From positions 1,860,501 to 1,924,500 of the forward strand of contig NZ_CP040094.1 of the NCBI RefSeq assembly GCF_013343235.1: DNA of 64,000 nt. Reading direction: 5' to 3'. This document shows positions 34,844 through 46,403 of the stretch, piece after piece. Both the position numbers and the translations under genes were made by a program. The DNA is from Nostoc sp. TCL240-02 (GTDB lineage: Bacteria; Cyanobacteriota; Cyanobacteriia; Cyanobacteriales; Nostocaceae). Position 1 is the first letter of the stretch. Every line of letters starts with the position of its first letter. The notes below the pieces were generated by a model, which was given only the letters and a program-made list of their open reading frames with translations, was not told the origin of the DNA and did no database searches.

Positions 34844-35968
34844 ATGGCTCTCAATTTTCGCTTTGCGGTAGTTAGCGACTTACACGTCGCACTTCCCCAC
34901 ACAATCTGGGATCATCCTAGCCGTTTTCATCTGGTAGAAGTCAGTATCTCGGCGTTTAAAAGTGTACTGGAACATTTAATACAACTCGATTTAGATTTCT
35001 TATTGTTACCAGGAGATTTAACCCAACACGGCGAACCAGAGAACCACGCTTGGTTACAACAATATTTAGGCCAGCTACCTTTTCCTGTCTATGTTGTTCC
35101 TGGTAATCATGACGTTCCTGTGCTGTTGGCCGATCAGCAATCAATCGCTTTTGCAGATTTTCCTTACTATTACACAAAGTTTGGCTATGAAGATCCGCAG
35201 CAGATTTACTACGTTCGTCAATTACTCCCTGGAGTTAAGCTGATTGGACTGAATTCTAACTTCTTTAATGACCAGGGTGAGCAAGTGGGGTGTTTGGATG
35301 CCAAACAGCTACGGTGGTTAGAAGAGGTACTGGCGGCATCTGTTGATGAATTAGTTTTGGTGATGGTGCATCATAATGTGGTGGAACATTTGCCCAATCA
35401 GGCGAACCATCCACTGGCAAATCGCTATATGTTGTCCAATTCAGCAGAACTATTGCAGTTACTAAAGCGCTACGGAGTCAAGCTAGTATTTACGGGGCAT
35501 TTGCACGTTCAGGATATTGCTTACTCAGATGGAGTATATGATATTACCACTGGTTCTTTAGTCAGCTATCCTCACCCTTATCGGGTGCTAGAGTTTCATC
35601 GCGATAACCAAGGTAAAGAATCGTTGCAAATTGTATCCCATCGGGTAGAGTCAGTGCCTGATTTCCCCGACTTGCAACAGTCATCGCGGCAATGGATGGG
35701 CGATCGCTCTTTTCCCTTTTTAGTCAAGCTACTAACTCACTCTCCATTAAACTTACCACTATCACAGGCAAAAAGATTAGCTCCTAGTTTGCGAGACTTC
35801 TGGGCAACTATTGCCGATGGAGATGCAGTCTTAGACTATCCCCAGTTTCCATTAGAAGTGCGTCGCTATATTGAGACTTATAGTGCATCAGCACAGTCCA
35901 ACCCAGGCATGGCCACTGGTGGAACTCTTACACTGATTGATAATAACAGCACACTTTTGCTGCGTTAG
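34844..35968 (+). CDS. Calcineurin-like metallophosphoesterase (Icc/CpdA-like)
   Basis: A 374-aa two-metal phosphoesterase. All five blocks are present: SDLHVA (D12, H14), GDLTQHGEPENH near 58, PGNHDVPV near 86, VMVHHNV near 174 and FTGHLHVQDIAY near 219. The order and spacing resemble cAMP phosphodiesterase (Icc/CpdA) relatives, though a C-terminal extension of about 120 residues exceeds the usual 275-aa length. The substrate is uncertain. No signal peptide, so probably cytoplasmic. It is monocistronic; no clear ribosome site is visible. Confidence 0.85.
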   Translation: MALNFRFAVVSDLHVALPHTIWDHPSRFHLVEVSISAFKSVLEHLIQLDLDFLLLPGDLTQHGEPENHAWLQQYLGQLPFPVYVVPGNHDVPVLLADQQSIAFADFPYYYTKFGYEDPQQIYYVRQLLPGVKLIGLNSNFFNDQGEQVGCLDAKQLRWLEEVLAASVDELVLVMVHHNVVEHLPNQANHPLANRYMLSNSAELLQLLKRYGVKLVFTGHLHVQDIAYSDGVYDITTGSLVSYPHPYRVLEFHRDNQGKESLQIVSHRVESVPDFPDLQQSSRQWMGDRSFPFLVKLLTHSPLNLPLSQAKRLAPSLRDFWATIADGDAVLDYPQFPLEVRRYIETYSASAQSNPGMATGGTLTLIDNNSTLLLR

Positions 35969-36014
35969 GAGTGATGAGTATCCGTGTGAAGGTAACTTTT
36001 TTGTCTGAGTTGAA

Positions 36015-36126
36015 TAGACATCTCCAAAAAAGAATGTAGAGACGCGTTAGCGTAGCGGGACGAAGTACAATTTCGCGTCTCTACATGGGTTATGAATAAC
36101 GCATATTTAATTTCTGGAAATGTCTA
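36015..36126. repeat. MITE-like repeat, family B, complete
   Basis: TAGACATCTCC at 36015-36025 is inverted as GGAAATGTCTA at 36116-36126. Inside, GTAGAGACGCG and CGCGTCTCTAC are also inverted, flanking the GCGTTAGCGTAGCGGGACGAAG core. This gives the termini for the copies at 27395 and 62629. Confidence 0.8.
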
Positions 36127-36217
36127 ATGCTTGGCTGTAAATTACCTTCTTCTCCTATCAAAAGAAAGTCACCTTGACAAGGCTACTCCCAATCCCCAAT
36201 TCCCCATTCCCCAATTC

Positions 36218-36649
36218 TTAATTCCCAATATCTTCATTCCAAAGTTCGGGATTTGTTCCAATAAACTGACTCATCATTTGTTCGCAATCGTCAAGATTAA
36301 GATCAATTACTTCCACACCGTGAGATACCATAAATTCTTTAGCACCAGGAAAAGTTTTGGATTCTCCGACGATGACTTTTTTAATCCCAAATTGCACCAC
36401 AGCCCCAGCGCACAGGTAACACGGCATTAAAGTTGAATAGAGTGTAGTGCCTCTGTAGCTGCCAACTCTCCCAGCATTGCGGAGACAATCGATTTCCGCG
36501 TGCGTGACAGGATCGCCATCTTGCACACGTTTATTGTGTCCTTTGCCGAGAATTTTGCCATCTTTGACAAGAACCGAACCAATAGGAATTCCACCCTCTT
36601 GTCTGCCTTGTTTTGCTTCTTGAATAGCAACTTCCATAAACTCATCCAT
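36218..36649 (-). CDS. Yeast-type cytosine deaminase
   Basis: 143 aa with the zinc site THAEID (His, Glu) and TLMPCYLCAGA (PCxxC). It is strikingly like fungal cytosine deaminase FCY1 along its whole length: EGGIPIGSVLV, GKGHNKR, NAGR and the C-terminal ELWNEDIG (yeast QDWFEDIG). It would convert cytosine to uracil and ammonia. This is not the bacterial CodA amidohydrolase type. AAGGAG lies 9 nt upstream of ATG 36649 and overlaps the start of the divergent nucleoside hydrolase; the two start codons are only 16 bp apart. Together they suit pyrimidine ribonucleoside and base salvage. Confidence 0.85.
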   Translation of the reverse strand: MDEFMEVAIQEAKQGRQEGGIPIGSVLVKDGKILGKGHNKRVQDGDPVTHAEIDCLRNAGRVGSYRGTTLYSTLMPCYLCAGAVVQFGIKKVIVGESKTFPGAKEFMVSHGVEVIDLNLDDCEQMMSQFIGTNPELWNEDIGN

Positions 36650-36665
36650 ATTAATATCTCCTTTT

Positions 36666-37589
36666 ATGTCAAAACAACTTGTATTAATGGATCATGATGG
36701 CGGTGTAGATGACTATCTGGCAACTATGCTGCTTTTGACAATGGATCATATCGAACTCCTTGGTGTTGTCGTCACTCCAGCAGATTGCTACATTCAACCG
36801 GCTGTTAGCGCCACACGTAAAATTCTCGATTTGATGGGATTTTCTCATATCTCAGTTGCAGAAAGCACTGTGCGCGGCATCAATCCATTTCCTACTCTCT
36901 ATCGCCGTGATTCCTTTATCGTTGACCATCTTCCCATTCTCAATCAAAGCGAAACCATTACTACGCCTCTAGTTGCCGAAACAGGTCAAGATTTCATGAT
37001 TAAGGTGCTGCGCGAGGCATCAGACCCCGTAACGTTGATGATAACTGGGCCGTTGACCACCGTTGCAGTAGCTTTAGACAAAGCACCGGATATTGAAGCC
37101 AAGATTCACAAAATTGTTTGGATGGGAGGTGCATTAAATGTCCCTGGTAATGTAGAAAAAAGTTTAGAACCTGGACAAGATGGTTCTGCTGAATGGAATG
37201 TTTACTGGGACGCGGTTTCAGCAGCACGAGTCTGGGAAACACAAATTGAAATTATTATGTGTCCTTTGGATTTGACTAATAATGTCCCAGTTACATCAAA
37301 ATTAGTGCAAAAAATGTGGCAGCAACACCACTATCCCATCTCTGATTTAGCTGGACAATGTTATGCGCTAGTTATCCCCCAGGATTATTATTTTTGGGAT
37401 GTGCTGGCGACAGCTTATCTAGGACATCCAGAATTTTATCAATTGCGCGAATGGGAAACAGAAATTATCACCACTGGAGTCAGTCAGGGACGGACTAAAG
37501 TAGTTCCTGGTGGTCGGAAAATTTATGCGATGGATAAAATAGATAAAGACGCTTTTTATACTTATATCTTGCAGCAATGGGCAAGATAA
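36666..37589 (+). CDS. Inosine-uridine preferring nucleoside hydrolase family protein
   Basis: 307 aa. It hydrolyses the N-glycosidic bond of ribonucleosides to base and ribose. The calcium site is intact: MDHDGGVDDYLA at residues 8-19 (D9, D11, D15, D16), the TGPLTTVAVAL segment near 126, the WNVYWDAVSAA ribose contact near 178, and the C-terminal Asp in YYFWDVLATAYL near 240. It starts 16 bp from, and divergent to, the cytosine deaminase; a shared bidirectional control region must overlap coding sequence. Base specificity cannot be read. Confidence 0.92.
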   Translation: MSKQLVLMDHDGGVDDYLATMLLLTMDHIELLGVVVTPADCYIQPAVSATRKILDLMGFSHISVAESTVRGINPFPTLYRRDSFIVDHLPILNQSETITTPLVAETGQDFMIKVLREASDPVTLMITGPLTTVAVALDKAPDIEAKIHKIVWMGGALNVPGNVEKSLEPGQDGSAEWNVYWDAVSAARVWETQIEIIMCPLDLTNNVPVTSKLVQKMWQQHHYPISDLAGQCYALVIPQDYYFWDVLATAYLGHPEFYQLREWETEIITTGVSQGRTKVVPGGRKIYAMDKIDKDAFYTYILQQWAR

Positions 37590-38352
37590 AAAACTAAAAA
37601 ATATTAGGTGGCGTGGATACTCAAACTCGCTATCGAAAACTAACGACCAAGCTCACAGGATACAGACAACCTCTGCAACTCAATCGATAGAGGAAGACGA
37701 CGCAACTTGCGATAAACGTCAGCTTATCGTGTGCGATCGCATGAATTGACAGTTGTAGAATTTGATAACCCGCAACTAGGGTTATTATTTATCGCCAGAA
37801 GCTACTTCATGTAGAAAAAGTTACACTTATGCGTCAGTGGTCTGCACGTCAAGCTTCCAAATTAAAGAAAAGTGATTACCGCCAAGGCTATCTCAGCCAA
37901 AGGAAGAATTAAGGATGTGAAAAAGTATTCAATAGACAATTTGCTGAAAGCGATTAGCGTGAATCAGTTTTGAAATTTATCAGTGAGGGTTTTGTATTGA
38001 GATTTTTGGTGGGGCGATGGTCGAAGACCCGCCTTTGGCGATCGCAAAGATCATCGAGTTGAGTTGTTAAACTGGGAAGACAACAACTCTACTACAGACT
38101 GCCCTCTATCTTCATCCTCTTCTTTTAGCGAAGGTATTGGAGGATAAGCTGTTGTGTTTTTAATTTGCACATTGAGACAGCAGGGGAGCAGAGGGGCAGA
38201 GGGGAGGGTTTACAGGTTTTACCTAAAAGATTATGAGGCAACTTGTAAGTGCGACAGCTTATCAAAGGCGAGGGAGTATCACTCCCCCGCAATAGCCAAA
38301 TTACTACAGCCTAATTGTTGAATTTGGAGCTGTAATCGTAATCATCTTTAGG
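37590..38352. other. Long intergenic region with only gene scraps
   Basis: No intact gene is visible in these 760 bases. A short frame near 37876-37970 (KAISAKGRIKDVKK) may be a remnant, but the family was not recognised. The low-complexity GCAGGGGAGCAGAGGGG stretch lies at about 38180. Hairpin GCG-AGGGAGT/ACTCCC-CCGC (38267-38290) lies downstream of the RTX phosphodiesterase gene and may end its transcript. Confidence 0.45.
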
Positions 38353-41025
38353 TTAAATTACACTAGCCGAGAAAACGAAGTCATTTGCTGTTAGGCTAGT
38401 CGATGTAACTCCAACCAATGAAGCCAACTCTGTATTTCCGGCTTTCACCAAAGTGTCGCTACCCTGTTGCAATAGAGTTAAGGCACTAAATTGGGTAACA
38501 CCAATACCGCCCAGCCCGATTTTATCAGTGCCGATCGCAAAATCAGTCACAATATTCTTGCTAGTTGGCAGACTGGCGTTAGCAATCCAGAATTGGTCAG
38601 CACCAGTACCACCAGTTAAGCGATTACCGCCCTGTTGACCAGCAAATAGGACATCATCACCATCGCCACCAAACAGCGAATCATTCACACTGGAGAAGAG
38701 TTTGTCATCTCCAGAACCACCGTAGAGGCGGTTATTGCTACCGTTACTCTTGAGGGTATCGTTACCTGAGCCACCGAAGGATAGTTGACGTGAACCTTCA
38801 ACTATTGTCAGAGTATCAGCACCTGCGCCTCCGAACAAATTATTACTACCATTGGCTTCCACTACGGTAATTTCGTCATTACCATTGCCACCATCGGCAC
38901 TAGTATTACTAGCAGGGCTATTTACGCCAATAAAAACTTGATCGTTACCATCTCCTGTGGACACTGAAGAGCCACTGCCGACTAACACCGTATCTTCACC
39001 TTTACCAGTCACGATTGTGTTATCTTTAGTACCTTCTACAAAGTCTGCGCCGTCACCTGCAAATAAGGTTTGATTTGGCTTGGGGGTGACATCATCACTA
39101 TTAGTAGAACCAAATTGAAGGTCTAGTGTTGTTAGTCCAACAGTGCGACCATCAAACCCTGCGGCTGTAAAGTACTGAGTATTACCTACACTTTGAGAAT
39201 CCAGAATTGTTGCTTGACCATTAGCAGTTTCTTCCGAAGTCAAGACTTCTTTAGTAGAGGCAACGACATCGGGACCTCCCACTAGTGCTTCTGTGATGGC
39301 GCGACCTTTCAAATCGCCATTACTAGGAATGTCCAAACCCAGAATTTTAGCAAGGGTAGGCGTTACATCAGCATTACTAACGGGTGCATAGTCCACATAG
39401 CTTTGTTTAAAATCAGGGCCAATAGCCTCCATGTTATTGAAGGTATCACCTCGACCAAAGCTGCCATGCATTCCCTGGCCTTGCTGTAATGTTGTATCAG
39501 CAATTTCGACCTGAGCTTGAGGGTTGTTTGGATTGCTTGGGTCTGTACTAAAGGTTTTGAAGTTGATAACTATAGATGGAACTGGTGTTTGAGCATCACC
39601 TTTTAGCCCGATCGCACTCAGTGGTAAAGCACCTGGGATGTCTCCATAGGCATCGTCTACAAAAATCCCACTGATGTAGTCTTTCTGTGAGAGCAAATTC
39701 ACTACCTGTTTAGCGAAGTCAGCATTGCCATTAGGTAAATAAATTAAGTCAGAGCCACCATTTGCAGCTACAACTATTTTTGTACCTGTGTCAAGTTGGC
39801 CATTAATTACCTCACCTGTACCACCAATTACACCATTCCCAGAAATAGGACGTTGACCTTTTGTGGCATCAACAGTTGCATACTGGATCTTGTTGAGGTC
39901 TGGGGGAAGGGTTGTAGGGTTAGGATCGTACAGGGGTAGACCGAGATCGTGAGCCAAATCAATTGCAACAAAACCTGCTGGTAGAAATCCCGGATTTACA
40001 CCCGCATAAGTTTGAGTGGCAGCATAACTTGTAGTTTTTGTGCCTTGGCTATCAATAGCTTGTTTGCTAATAGTAGAAAAACCGTGGTCAGAAGTAATAA
40101 AGACATCAGTAGTCTTGTCTAAGCCTGTACTCTTGAGATAGTCAAGAAGTTGCTTTAAATTATCATCAGCATTTTTGACCCCAGCTTTGGAAGTAGGGCC
40201 ATTGATACCTGGTGTCAAAGTGTTTAAACTATCACCCTGATTGTGTTGGCTACCATCAGGATCTCTTGACCAGTAAACCAATGCAAATGGTTTACCATCT
40301 TCTTGAAACTTGGGTAAAATTACTTTGGTAGTCGCATCTGCAAAATATTGTTGTTGAGCCACATTGGCATTTAGAGTACCAGGAGTTGTGTTGGTACCAG
40401 CTGGCTGGACTCGCGTTGTCGGTTTTACATCTAGACCAGCCGCTTGTAAGCGGTTGACAATATCTGGATCAAGTGGAACGGCAGAAGGTGAACCAGCGGC
40501 TGTAAGAGGCGGGGTTGCACCATTTGTAGTGTCATCAATAATAATTGTATCGGGAGTAGGAATAGTACCTGTAGTACCACCTTCTCGGTTAACTTGTGTG
40601 ACATCTTGGATAGCAACTGGGCCTAGTTTACCAACTGCTGCTGTGTTGAAACCCTGCGATCGCGCGTAAGCTAATAATGACTCTTCATCTAGAAAGTTGT
40701 TACCGGGGAATTTTTCATCGATATCCCCCAGAACTGCATCATTTTCGATAAATGGCGTGACACTACCATTGGCATTAGGACTTGGAAAACCAGTGTAAAT
40801 CGTGTTGCTAAAGTCACCTGTATCACCAAGATAATGCCCAGTTGCGATCGCAGAAGCATTCGGGGTGGTAAATGTGGGAAATAATGAATGGCTATTGGCG
40901 AAACTAACTCCCTGCTGACGGACACTATATAAAGTTGGGGTATCAATTGGGTTTACAGAACCGTTACGCAATCCATCCGCAACAAAAATGATGACATTTC
41001 TACCGTTGTCGTTTGTATCAGCCAT
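38353..41025 (-). CDS. RTX-type secreted alkaline phosphatase / type I phosphodiesterase
   Basis: 890 aa; AAGGA 9-10 nt upstream of ATG 41025. The catalytic domain (1-630) belongs to the alkaline phosphatase superfamily, nucleotide pyrophosphatase/phosphodiesterase type: [12 protein letters not shown] (first metal Asp), [17 protein letters not shown] (nucleophile Thr), [23 protein letters not shown] (Asp-His metal site), and [12 protein letters not shown]. From about 645 the RTX region carries GGxGxDxLx-type calcium repeats ([18 protein letters not shown]) and ends [12 protein letters not shown]. There is no Sec signal; type I secretion by the C-terminus is expected (known for RTX proteins). 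A Pho-box-like repeat lies 210 nt upstream. It should release phosphate from organic esters outside the cell. Confidence 0.88.
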   Translation of the reverse strand: MADTNDNGRNVIIFVADGLRNGSVNPIDTPTLYSVRQQGVSFANSHSLFPTFTTPNASAIATGHYLGDTGDFSNTIYTGFPSPNANGSVTPFIENDAVLGDIDEKFPGNNFLDEESLLAYARSQGFNTAAVGKLGPVAIQDVTQVNREGGTTGTIPTPDTIIIDDTTNGATPPLTAAGSPSAVPLDPDIVNRLQAAGLDVKPTTRVQPAGTNTTPGTLNANVAQQQYFADATTKVILPKFQEDGKPFALVYWSRDPDGSQHNQGDSLNTLTPGINGPTSKAGVKNADDNLKQLLDYLKSTGLDKTTDVFITSDHGFSTISKQAIDSQGTKTTSYAATQTYAGVNPGFLPAGFVAIDLAHDLGLPLYDPNPTTLPPDLNKIQYATVDATKGQRPISGNGVIGGTGEVINGQLDTGTKIVVAANGGSDLIYLPNGNADFAKQVVNLLSQKDYISGIFVDDAYGDIPGALPLSAIGLKGDAQTPVPSIVINFKTFSTDPSNPNNPQAQVEIADTTLQQGQGMHGSFGRGDTFNNMEAIGPDFKQSYVDYAPVSNADVTPTLAKILGLDIPSNGDLKGRAITEALVGGPDVVASTKEVLTSEETANGQATILDSQSVGNTQYFTAAGFDGRTVGLTTLDLQFGSTNSDDVTPKPNQTLFAGDGADFVEGTKDNTIVTGKGEDTVLVGSGSSVSTGDGNDQVFIGVNSPASNTSADGGNGNDEITVVEANGSNNLFGGAGADTLTIVEGSRQLSFGGSGNDTLKSNGSNNRLYGGSGDDKLFSSVNDSLFGGDGDDVLFAGQQGGNRLTGGTGADQFWIANASLPTSKNIVTDFAIGTDKIGLGGIGVTQFSALTLLQQGSDTLVKAGNTELASLVGVTSTSLTANDFVFSASVI

Positions 41026-41237
41026 GCTTACTATTCCTTAAATATTGTGAGCTACGATTAATCGCAGCAATTGTGTATCTGTATGAGCAATTAATTACGC
41101 TCAACCCAAGCAAAAAATTCTTGGCTACAGAAACCTAAATAGTATTTGGCGACAAAATGCTTAGTTTCCACACAAAATAGTGCAGACAATCAAATGAACT
41201 TAACTTTGGTTACTGTCTCAAAAGATAATTGTTCAAT

Positions 41238-41267
41238 GTTTAAGGAAAGTTATAAACAAGTTAAGAT
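41238..41267 (-). promoter_or_regulatory. Candidate Pho box of the 890-aa phosphodiesterase gene
   Basis: On the plus strand GTTTAAG (41238), GTTATAA (41249) and GTTAAGA (41260) recur every 11 bp. Read on the gene's strand this is CTTAAC-type direct repeats with 8+3 spacing, the form described for cyanobacterial PhoB/SphR sites. It lies about 210 nt upstream of ATG 41025. Confidence 0.6.
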
Positions 41268-41290
41268 TTTGGACAAAAAGGAACAAAAAG

Positions 41291-41319
41291 ATCCCCGACT
41301 TCTTCAAGAAGTCGGGGAT
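41291..41319 (-). terminator. Intrinsic terminator of the PhoA-GDPD gene
   Basis: ATCCCCGACTT pairs with AAGTCGGGGAT around CTTCAAG, followed on the minus strand by CTTTTTG. It is 47 nt after the stop at 41366. It lies between this gene's end and the next gene's Pho box, so it should insulate the two units. Confidence 0.9.
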
Positions 41320-41365
41320 ATGAGGAAATTTTGAATGTTGAATCTAAGCTGTAATTATCTTTCGG

Positions 41366-44300
41366 CTAAACCACACTAGCAGAGAAAACAAAATCATTTG
41401 CTGTGAGGCTAGTTGCTGCAATTCCCAGCAATGAAACCAACTCTGTATTTCCGGTTTTCACGATAGTGTCACTACCCTGTTGCAACAGTGTTAAAGCACT
41501 AAATTGAGTGATACCAACACCGCCAAGCCCGATTTTATCAATGGCGATCGCAAAATCAGTCACAATATTCTTGCTAGTTGGCAGACTGGCGTTAGCAATC
41601 CAGAATTGATCGGCACCAGCGCCACCACTGAGGCGATTACCGCCCTGTTGACCAGCAAATAGCACATCATCGCCATCGCCACCAAACAGGGAATCATTGA
41701 AATTGGAGAAGAGTTTGTCATCGCCAGAACCACCGTTGAGACGGTTATTGCTACCGCTACTGCTAAGGGTATCGTTACCTGAGCCACCAAATAATGATTG
41801 ACGAGAACCTTCAACTACAGAGAGAGTATCATAACCTGCCGCCCCAAGTAAATTATTACTTCCACTGGCTTCCACTACGGTAATAACATCATTACCATTG
41901 CCACCATCAGCAGTAATATTTTGAACCGGGCCGTTTTGACCAATAAATATCTGATCGTTACCCTCTCCTGTGGACACTGAAGAATCACTGCCGACTAACA
42001 CCGTGTCTTCACCGTTTCCAGTCTGGATTGTGTTACCTTTAGTACCCTCTACAAAATCTGCTCCGTCACCTGTGAATAAGGTTTGATTTGGCTCAACGGT
42101 AATATCATCGCTGGTAGTGGAGCCAAAATTAATTTCTTCAGCTTGAGGTTGACCTAAGCCAGGAGCAAGATTAAGGGGCTTCTCTAACTTCAGTTGTAGA
42201 ATCTCATTGTTGTCTATAACTGGATTTTGAGGATCGTTTCCAGGACGACCTGTAGAGAAGGGATAATTGTTGTCATTAGCTACCAAAATGGTGTTTTTGT
42301 CAACAACCAGAACATTTTCAATGGTTTGGAATGGGAAGTTGAAGGTTGTCTTACCGTCCCCATTCAGGTCGTTGGGGTCTTGAATATTTAACAAGTCTGC
42401 AACTTCTTCTTTAGCGACATAGCCATTAGAATCTGTTTTAGACAAGTCTATTTTGTAGATCCTCTTAAATTTAGCCGCAGCCCCTTGATTGTTATCCCGT
42501 TCAATGACTAGGTATTCATTATCATTAATGACTGCTAAATCCCCGATGGAATTTGATGGATTATCCAATCTGTAGTAGCGTAACTGATCGCTGTATTTGT
42601 GGCTAGCTAAATCAAATTCGTTAATCCGCAAAGCACCGGGAGTATCGCCTTGAACAGTACCTTCTAATAGGAAATAAAGCTTGGTTTTGCTGGCGTTAAT
42701 TGCTCCACCTTCAAAACCTTTGGAGCCACCCAAGTTAGCAAAGGCATCACCTGAAAGCACATCGGGGTTTTGTGGCGATCGCACTACATTATACTGAGGA
42801 TCGTCTCTGAGTCGATCCCGTACTTCATCCGCAATATCTGGGAAATCACTAAATAGCGCGTCTACACCTAATTGATAGAACTGCTGAATTTCTAGCTCTA
42901 GCTTGCCTTTGTAATCTGCTGCTAAATACTGATCTTCCGCACGGAAGGTATAAGGGTGAACCTGTAAACCTGCGTTGTGAGCATCTTGAATTAAGGTTGA
43001 AGGGGGTAATGTTGTCTTATCAGCATCATTGACTGCTCCATCCCCATTCACATCATCGGCTTTGCCATCACCATTAGCATCAGTACCTTTGACGCTTACA
43101 ATCATCCGCTTCCAAGGGCCAATGCCATCAGCATAAGTGGCAACTTCAGCCAAGCCTTCTGGAGTTCGCAAGTCGCCATAGGTGCGAGTGTCACCACTTA
43201 CCTTCAAATCATACGGCTGACTCTCGATTATCTTACCGTTGATATCAATGTCACTTGCATCTAGCAATTGAACTAGGGGAATATCCACTCCAGCCGTAGG
43301 CATAATGACATCATGTAGTTCTTTGAGGTTGCCCACTTCAAAGGACTGGATGAAGATGCGACTGGGGTCAGTGAAGTTATTTGCCTTGAGTGTATCAATT
43401 AGTAACTGGCTGATGTTTCTGTTGATTTTGTCCGTGGTGCCGACATAAGTAGCTTCATCGGCCAAATAGGTTGGATGCTTAGTTTCTGGGTAGATGCCAA
43501 TCTTTTTACCTGTGTCGGCTTCTACTTGCTTAACTAAATCGATGATTTCTGTGAGGGTAGGAATTTCAAATTGATCGTCAAAGGAATGATCTCGGAAAGG
43601 TAGACGTTCTTCTGCGCGTAAAGTCTTGATTTCAGCTAAAGTGAAGTCTTCAGCAAACCAACCTGTAATTGTGTTTCCATCTAAACTTACCGTTTTCTTG
43701 CGATCGGCAAACTCTGGATGTTTGTAAACATCTGTGGTTGTATTGTTGAAATTGACAGTACCATCAGCGTTCAAAACTGCTAAAGCTGGCTCATGGCGAG
43801 CAATTAGCACACCATCTTTTGTCACGACCAAATCAGGCTCAATGAAGTCAGCGCCTCGCGCAATTGCTTGCTTATAAGACTCTAAGGTATGCTCTGGACG
43901 ATAGCCACTTGCACCTCTGTGACCAATAACTTTAGGTGCTTCTCCATCTAAAGTTTTGAATTGGTCGGGTGTAGCAATGGGAGCCTCTAATAACTTACCA
44001 GTGGCATCAAAATGCAGCAGGTAAGGGCCAAACTCGTCTCCAACCCAGATTGTCCCATCTTTATCAAAGACGAATGACTCTACATCAAAGTCTGCACCAG
44101 TTAGTAATCTTCCAGCAGTTCCCTCATTCACAATTTGGAAAGGAACTTTGTTGTTGGGATCAGACAATTGGATGTAGTCTAAAACTTTAACAGTACCATC
44201 GCCATTTTCTGTTCCCTTAAAATTTGGGTCTAGACGATTGATTCGCAGCAGAAAGTCTTCACTATTATCTTTGCTACCGTAACCATTATCTGAAAGGAAG

Positions 44301-46138
44301 TAGAAAGAGTTGCTGTTAGCAAATTGGACACCGCTGAAACCCTGTATTGGCTGTCCTGGGAACGGCCCGGTTCTACCATTAGCGGAAATATCCTTACCTG
44401 AAGCTGGCCCATCACTAAAGGTATCAGCAGGTAAAGAGGCAAAACCTACTAACTCAACTTTTGGCACTATTGAAGCAAACATCGTTTGGTAGATGTGGCT
44501 TTGATCGTTTAAACCCGCAATTCCTGGAATATCAGAACCGTAGGCGTTATAACCTTTACCTACCAAGCTATTTAACACTTCAGAACCAGCACCTTGGTAG
44601 TAAACAGGTACGGGACGGTTGGTGTGAGTTCCCCAACCATACTTGACATTGGGATCAGACCCCCAGTAGTGTCCAACTTCTGCTGGAGTATCCAAATTGG
44701 TTAATGCTTCAGCACCTTGATTTTGTACTAAAGTTGGAAAATCACCGTCGAGAGTCAGATAGTGATCGTGGTCAGCTGTGACGATAAGTTGGTTTTCTTC
44801 CCAACCACCATTTTTTTCGATCCAGTCAATCGTAGATCCAACTGCCTTATCGAAGTCCAAGGTGGTGCCGATCAAGTTATCTATATTGTTATCATGGGCA
44901 GACCAATCAATATCGCCACCCTCAACCATCAACCAGAAACCATCAGGGTCTTTACCTAATACATCTAATGCAGCATTTGTCAAGTCATTGAGTGTTGGAT
45001 TTTCATTAACCTCTTTGGCAATGAAAGATGCATCCGTCTCTCCGGGAAGTAGTGGACGTGTGGTGTCCACTTTGGTGTTATCACCTTGGTTAGTGAAAAC
45101 GCTGAACATATCTAAACCAGTAGTGCTGTAGTCGCCATTGGCAGAACTTACAGGTAAGTTACCATTTTGACCACGCGCACCGTATAGACCGAAGAGGCGA
45201 TCGCCTTTTTCTGGATCGATTGTCGCCGCAGTTTCAGCTAGTTTCTGGGCGGCATTCTCACCGCGCTCTAAAAAGGTGTAATCGTAGATGTTGTTTGTTG
45301 GTTTAGTGCTAAGTTCTGTGTAGGTAGATTGGCTAATGTATTCATTACTCGTATTCGGCTCAACCCCTGCTGGTAATAAGTCTCCAGGAGCAGAGAGTGG
45401 GTGTCCGCCACCAAGTAATACTGTTGGTTGATAGACACGGAGTTGCTGTTGCAGGATGTTGTCTAATGCCGGATAGTCAGCATCATACTTGCTGCGACGG
45501 TTAACGTTGGCAGCAGCAGCAGCAGGTGTGGCGTGGTCAATAGGAACTGAAGTTACTAAACCAGTAGATTTACCAACTTCGTTTGCAGTTTTGAGAATTG
45601 TTTCTAAAGGATTCTCGAAAATATCAACGCCAACAGCGTTATTGTAGCTTTTTACGCCAGTGTAGAGAGTTGTCGCGGTGTTTGCAGAGTCAGGATAGCT
45701 GTACTTAATATATTCAGGATCGTTACCGGGAGTCCAAGGGTTAACACCACCTTTGGTAGGGTCATAACCTACTAGGTTCCCAACAGCACCATCACTGACT
45801 TTTGCACCACCTGTTGGGGTATTACCTTGGTTAAAAGTTGGATCAAAGGTGAAACCAGGGCGAACTGGGCTTTCTCCTGTAATTGGATTAGTACCGTCAA
45901 GAGCCGAATTACCAGTGCTAAAAACTCCATTACTACCAGCGATCGTTGTCCCGTAGGTAGTTGCCAAACCGTAACCTTGGAGTGTTTGAAAGTTGAGTCC
46001 TTGACCTTTACCTTCTGTATAAAAATCACTTAGATTAGCACCTGTCTTACCATTTTGAATCTCTTTGTAAATGGACGCAGCACGAGCCATTTCCCAGCCC
46101 ATACCATCCCCAATCATTATAATGACGTTTTTAGCCAT
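41366..46138 (-). CDS. Multidomain RTX phosphatase: PhoA-type AP, split esterase-like phytase domain with inserted GDPD
   Basis: 1590 aa from ATG 46138, where GGGAG lies about 10 nt upstream; an in-frame start at 46195 is less likely. Residues 1-560: PhoA-type alkaline phosphatase with [21 protein letters not shown] (Ser nucleophile), [23 protein letters not shown] and [11 protein letters not shown]. About 560-730: first half of an esterase-like phytase domain ([20 protein letters not shown]). About 735-1110: GDPD domain ([25 protein letters not shown]). About 1110-1340: second half of the phytase-like domain ([22 protein letters not shown]). From 1350: RTX module like its neighbours. The protein combines monoester and glycerophosphodiester cleavage. 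No Sec signal; probably a type I-secreted exoenzyme of phosphate starvation. Confidence 0.9.
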   Translation of the reverse strand: MAKNVIIMIGDGMGWEMARAASIYKEIQNGKTGANLSDFYTEGKGQGLNFQTLQGYGLATTYGTTIAGSNGVFSTGNSALDGTNPITGESPVRPGFTFDPTFNQGNTPTGGAKVSDGAVGNLVGYDPTKGGVNPWTPGNDPEYIKYSYPDSANTATTLYTGVKSYNNAVGVDIFENPLETILKTANEVGKSTGLVTSVPIDHATPAAAAANVNRRSKYDADYPALDNILQQQLRVYQPTVLLGGGHPLSAPGDLLPAGVEPNTSNEYISQSTYTELSTKPTNNIYDYTFLERGENAAQKLAETAATIDPEKGDRLFGLYGARGQNGNLPVSSANGDYSTTGLDMFSVFTNQGDNTKVDTTRPLLPGETDASFIAKEVNENPTLNDLTNAALDVLGKDPDGFWLMVEGGDIDWSAHDNNIDNLIGTTLDFDKAVGSTIDWIEKNGGWEENQLIVTADHDHYLTLDGDFPTLVQNQGAEALTNLDTPAEVGHYWGSDPNVKYGWGTHTNRPVPVYYQGAGSEVLNSLVGKGYNAYGSDIPGIAGLNDQSHIYQTMFASIVPKVELVGFASLPADTFSDGPASGKDISANGRTGPFPGQPIQGFSGVQFANSNSFYFLSDNGYGSKDNSEDFLLRINRLDPNFKGTENGDGTVKVLDYIQLSDPNNKVPFQIVNEGTAGRLLTGADFDVESFVFDKDGTIWVGDEFGPYLLHFDATGKLLEAPIATPDQFKTLDGEAPKVIGHRGASGYRPEHTLESYKQAIARGADFIEPDLVVTKDGVLIARHEPALAVLNADGTVNFNNTTTDVYKHPEFADRKKTVSLDGNTITGWFAEDFTLAEIKTLRAEERLPFRDHSFDDQFEIPTLTEIIDLVKQVEADTGKKIGIYPETKHPTYLADEATYVGTTDKINRNISQLLIDTLKANNFTDPSRIFIQSFEVGNLKELHDVIMPTAGVDIPLVQLLDASDIDINGKIIESQPYDLKVSGDTRTYGDLRTPEGLAEVATYADGIGPWKRMIVSVKGTDANGDGKADDVNGDGAVNDADKTTLPPSTLIQDAHNAGLQVHPYTFRAEDQYLAADYKGKLELEIQQFYQLGVDALFSDFPDIADEVRDRLRDDPQYNVVRSPQNPDVLSGDAFANLGGSKGFEGGAINASKTKLYFLLEGTVQGDTPGALRINEFDLASHKYSDQLRYYRLDNPSNSIGDLAVINDNEYLVIERDNNQGAAAKFKRIYKIDLSKTDSNGYVAKEEVADLLNIQDPNDLNGDGKTTFNFPFQTIENVLVVDKNTILVANDNNYPFSTGRPGNDPQNPVIDNNEILQLKLEKPLNLAPGLGQPQAEEINFGSTTSDDITVEPNQTLFTGDGADFVEGTKGNTIQTGNGEDTVLVGSDSSVSTGEGNDQIFIGQNGPVQNITADGGNGNDVITVVEASGSNNLLGAAGYDTLSVVEGSRQSLFGGSGNDTLSSSGSNNRLNGGSGDDKLFSNFNDSLFGGDGDDVLFAGQQGGNRLSGGAGADQFWIANASLPTSKNIVTDFAIAIDKIGLGGVGITQFSALTLLQQGSDTIVKTGNTELVSLLGIAATSLTANDFVFSASVV

Positions 46139-46373
46139 GAAAGAGAATCTCCCTGTGTTTAATTGTTGAGATGGTCTTCGCTCTAGTGAAATCAAAAAAG
46201 TAATATGGTGAGGAAAAAACTAATAGTTTTAGGCTGTAAAGATGTAATTGCCTTTTCAGCTTTTGGAGTCTGAACTATTAAATGTTAACCACCACTACAA
46301 TTGTCATTTCCCTAGAGATTTTTAGTATCTTAATTAACAACGTCAATTGCATATTAATTAAGATACATAGCAA

Positions 46374-46403
46374 AAGTTGTGAATAAATTGTGAACTGGTT
46401 AAG
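46374..46403 (-). promoter_or_regulatory. Candidate Pho box of the PhoA-GDPD gene
   Basis: On the plus strand AAGTTGTG (46374), AAATTGTG (46385) and TGGTTAAG (46396) are spaced 11 bp apart. Read on the gene's strand it is CTTAACCA followed by two weaker copies. It lies about 236 nt upstream of ATG 46138. Confidence 0.6.

Noticed and set aside
41146..41334. A 62-codon plus-strand frame between two phosphatase genes
   Set aside because: It covers the Pho box and the terminator stem, has no ribosome site and resembles no family.
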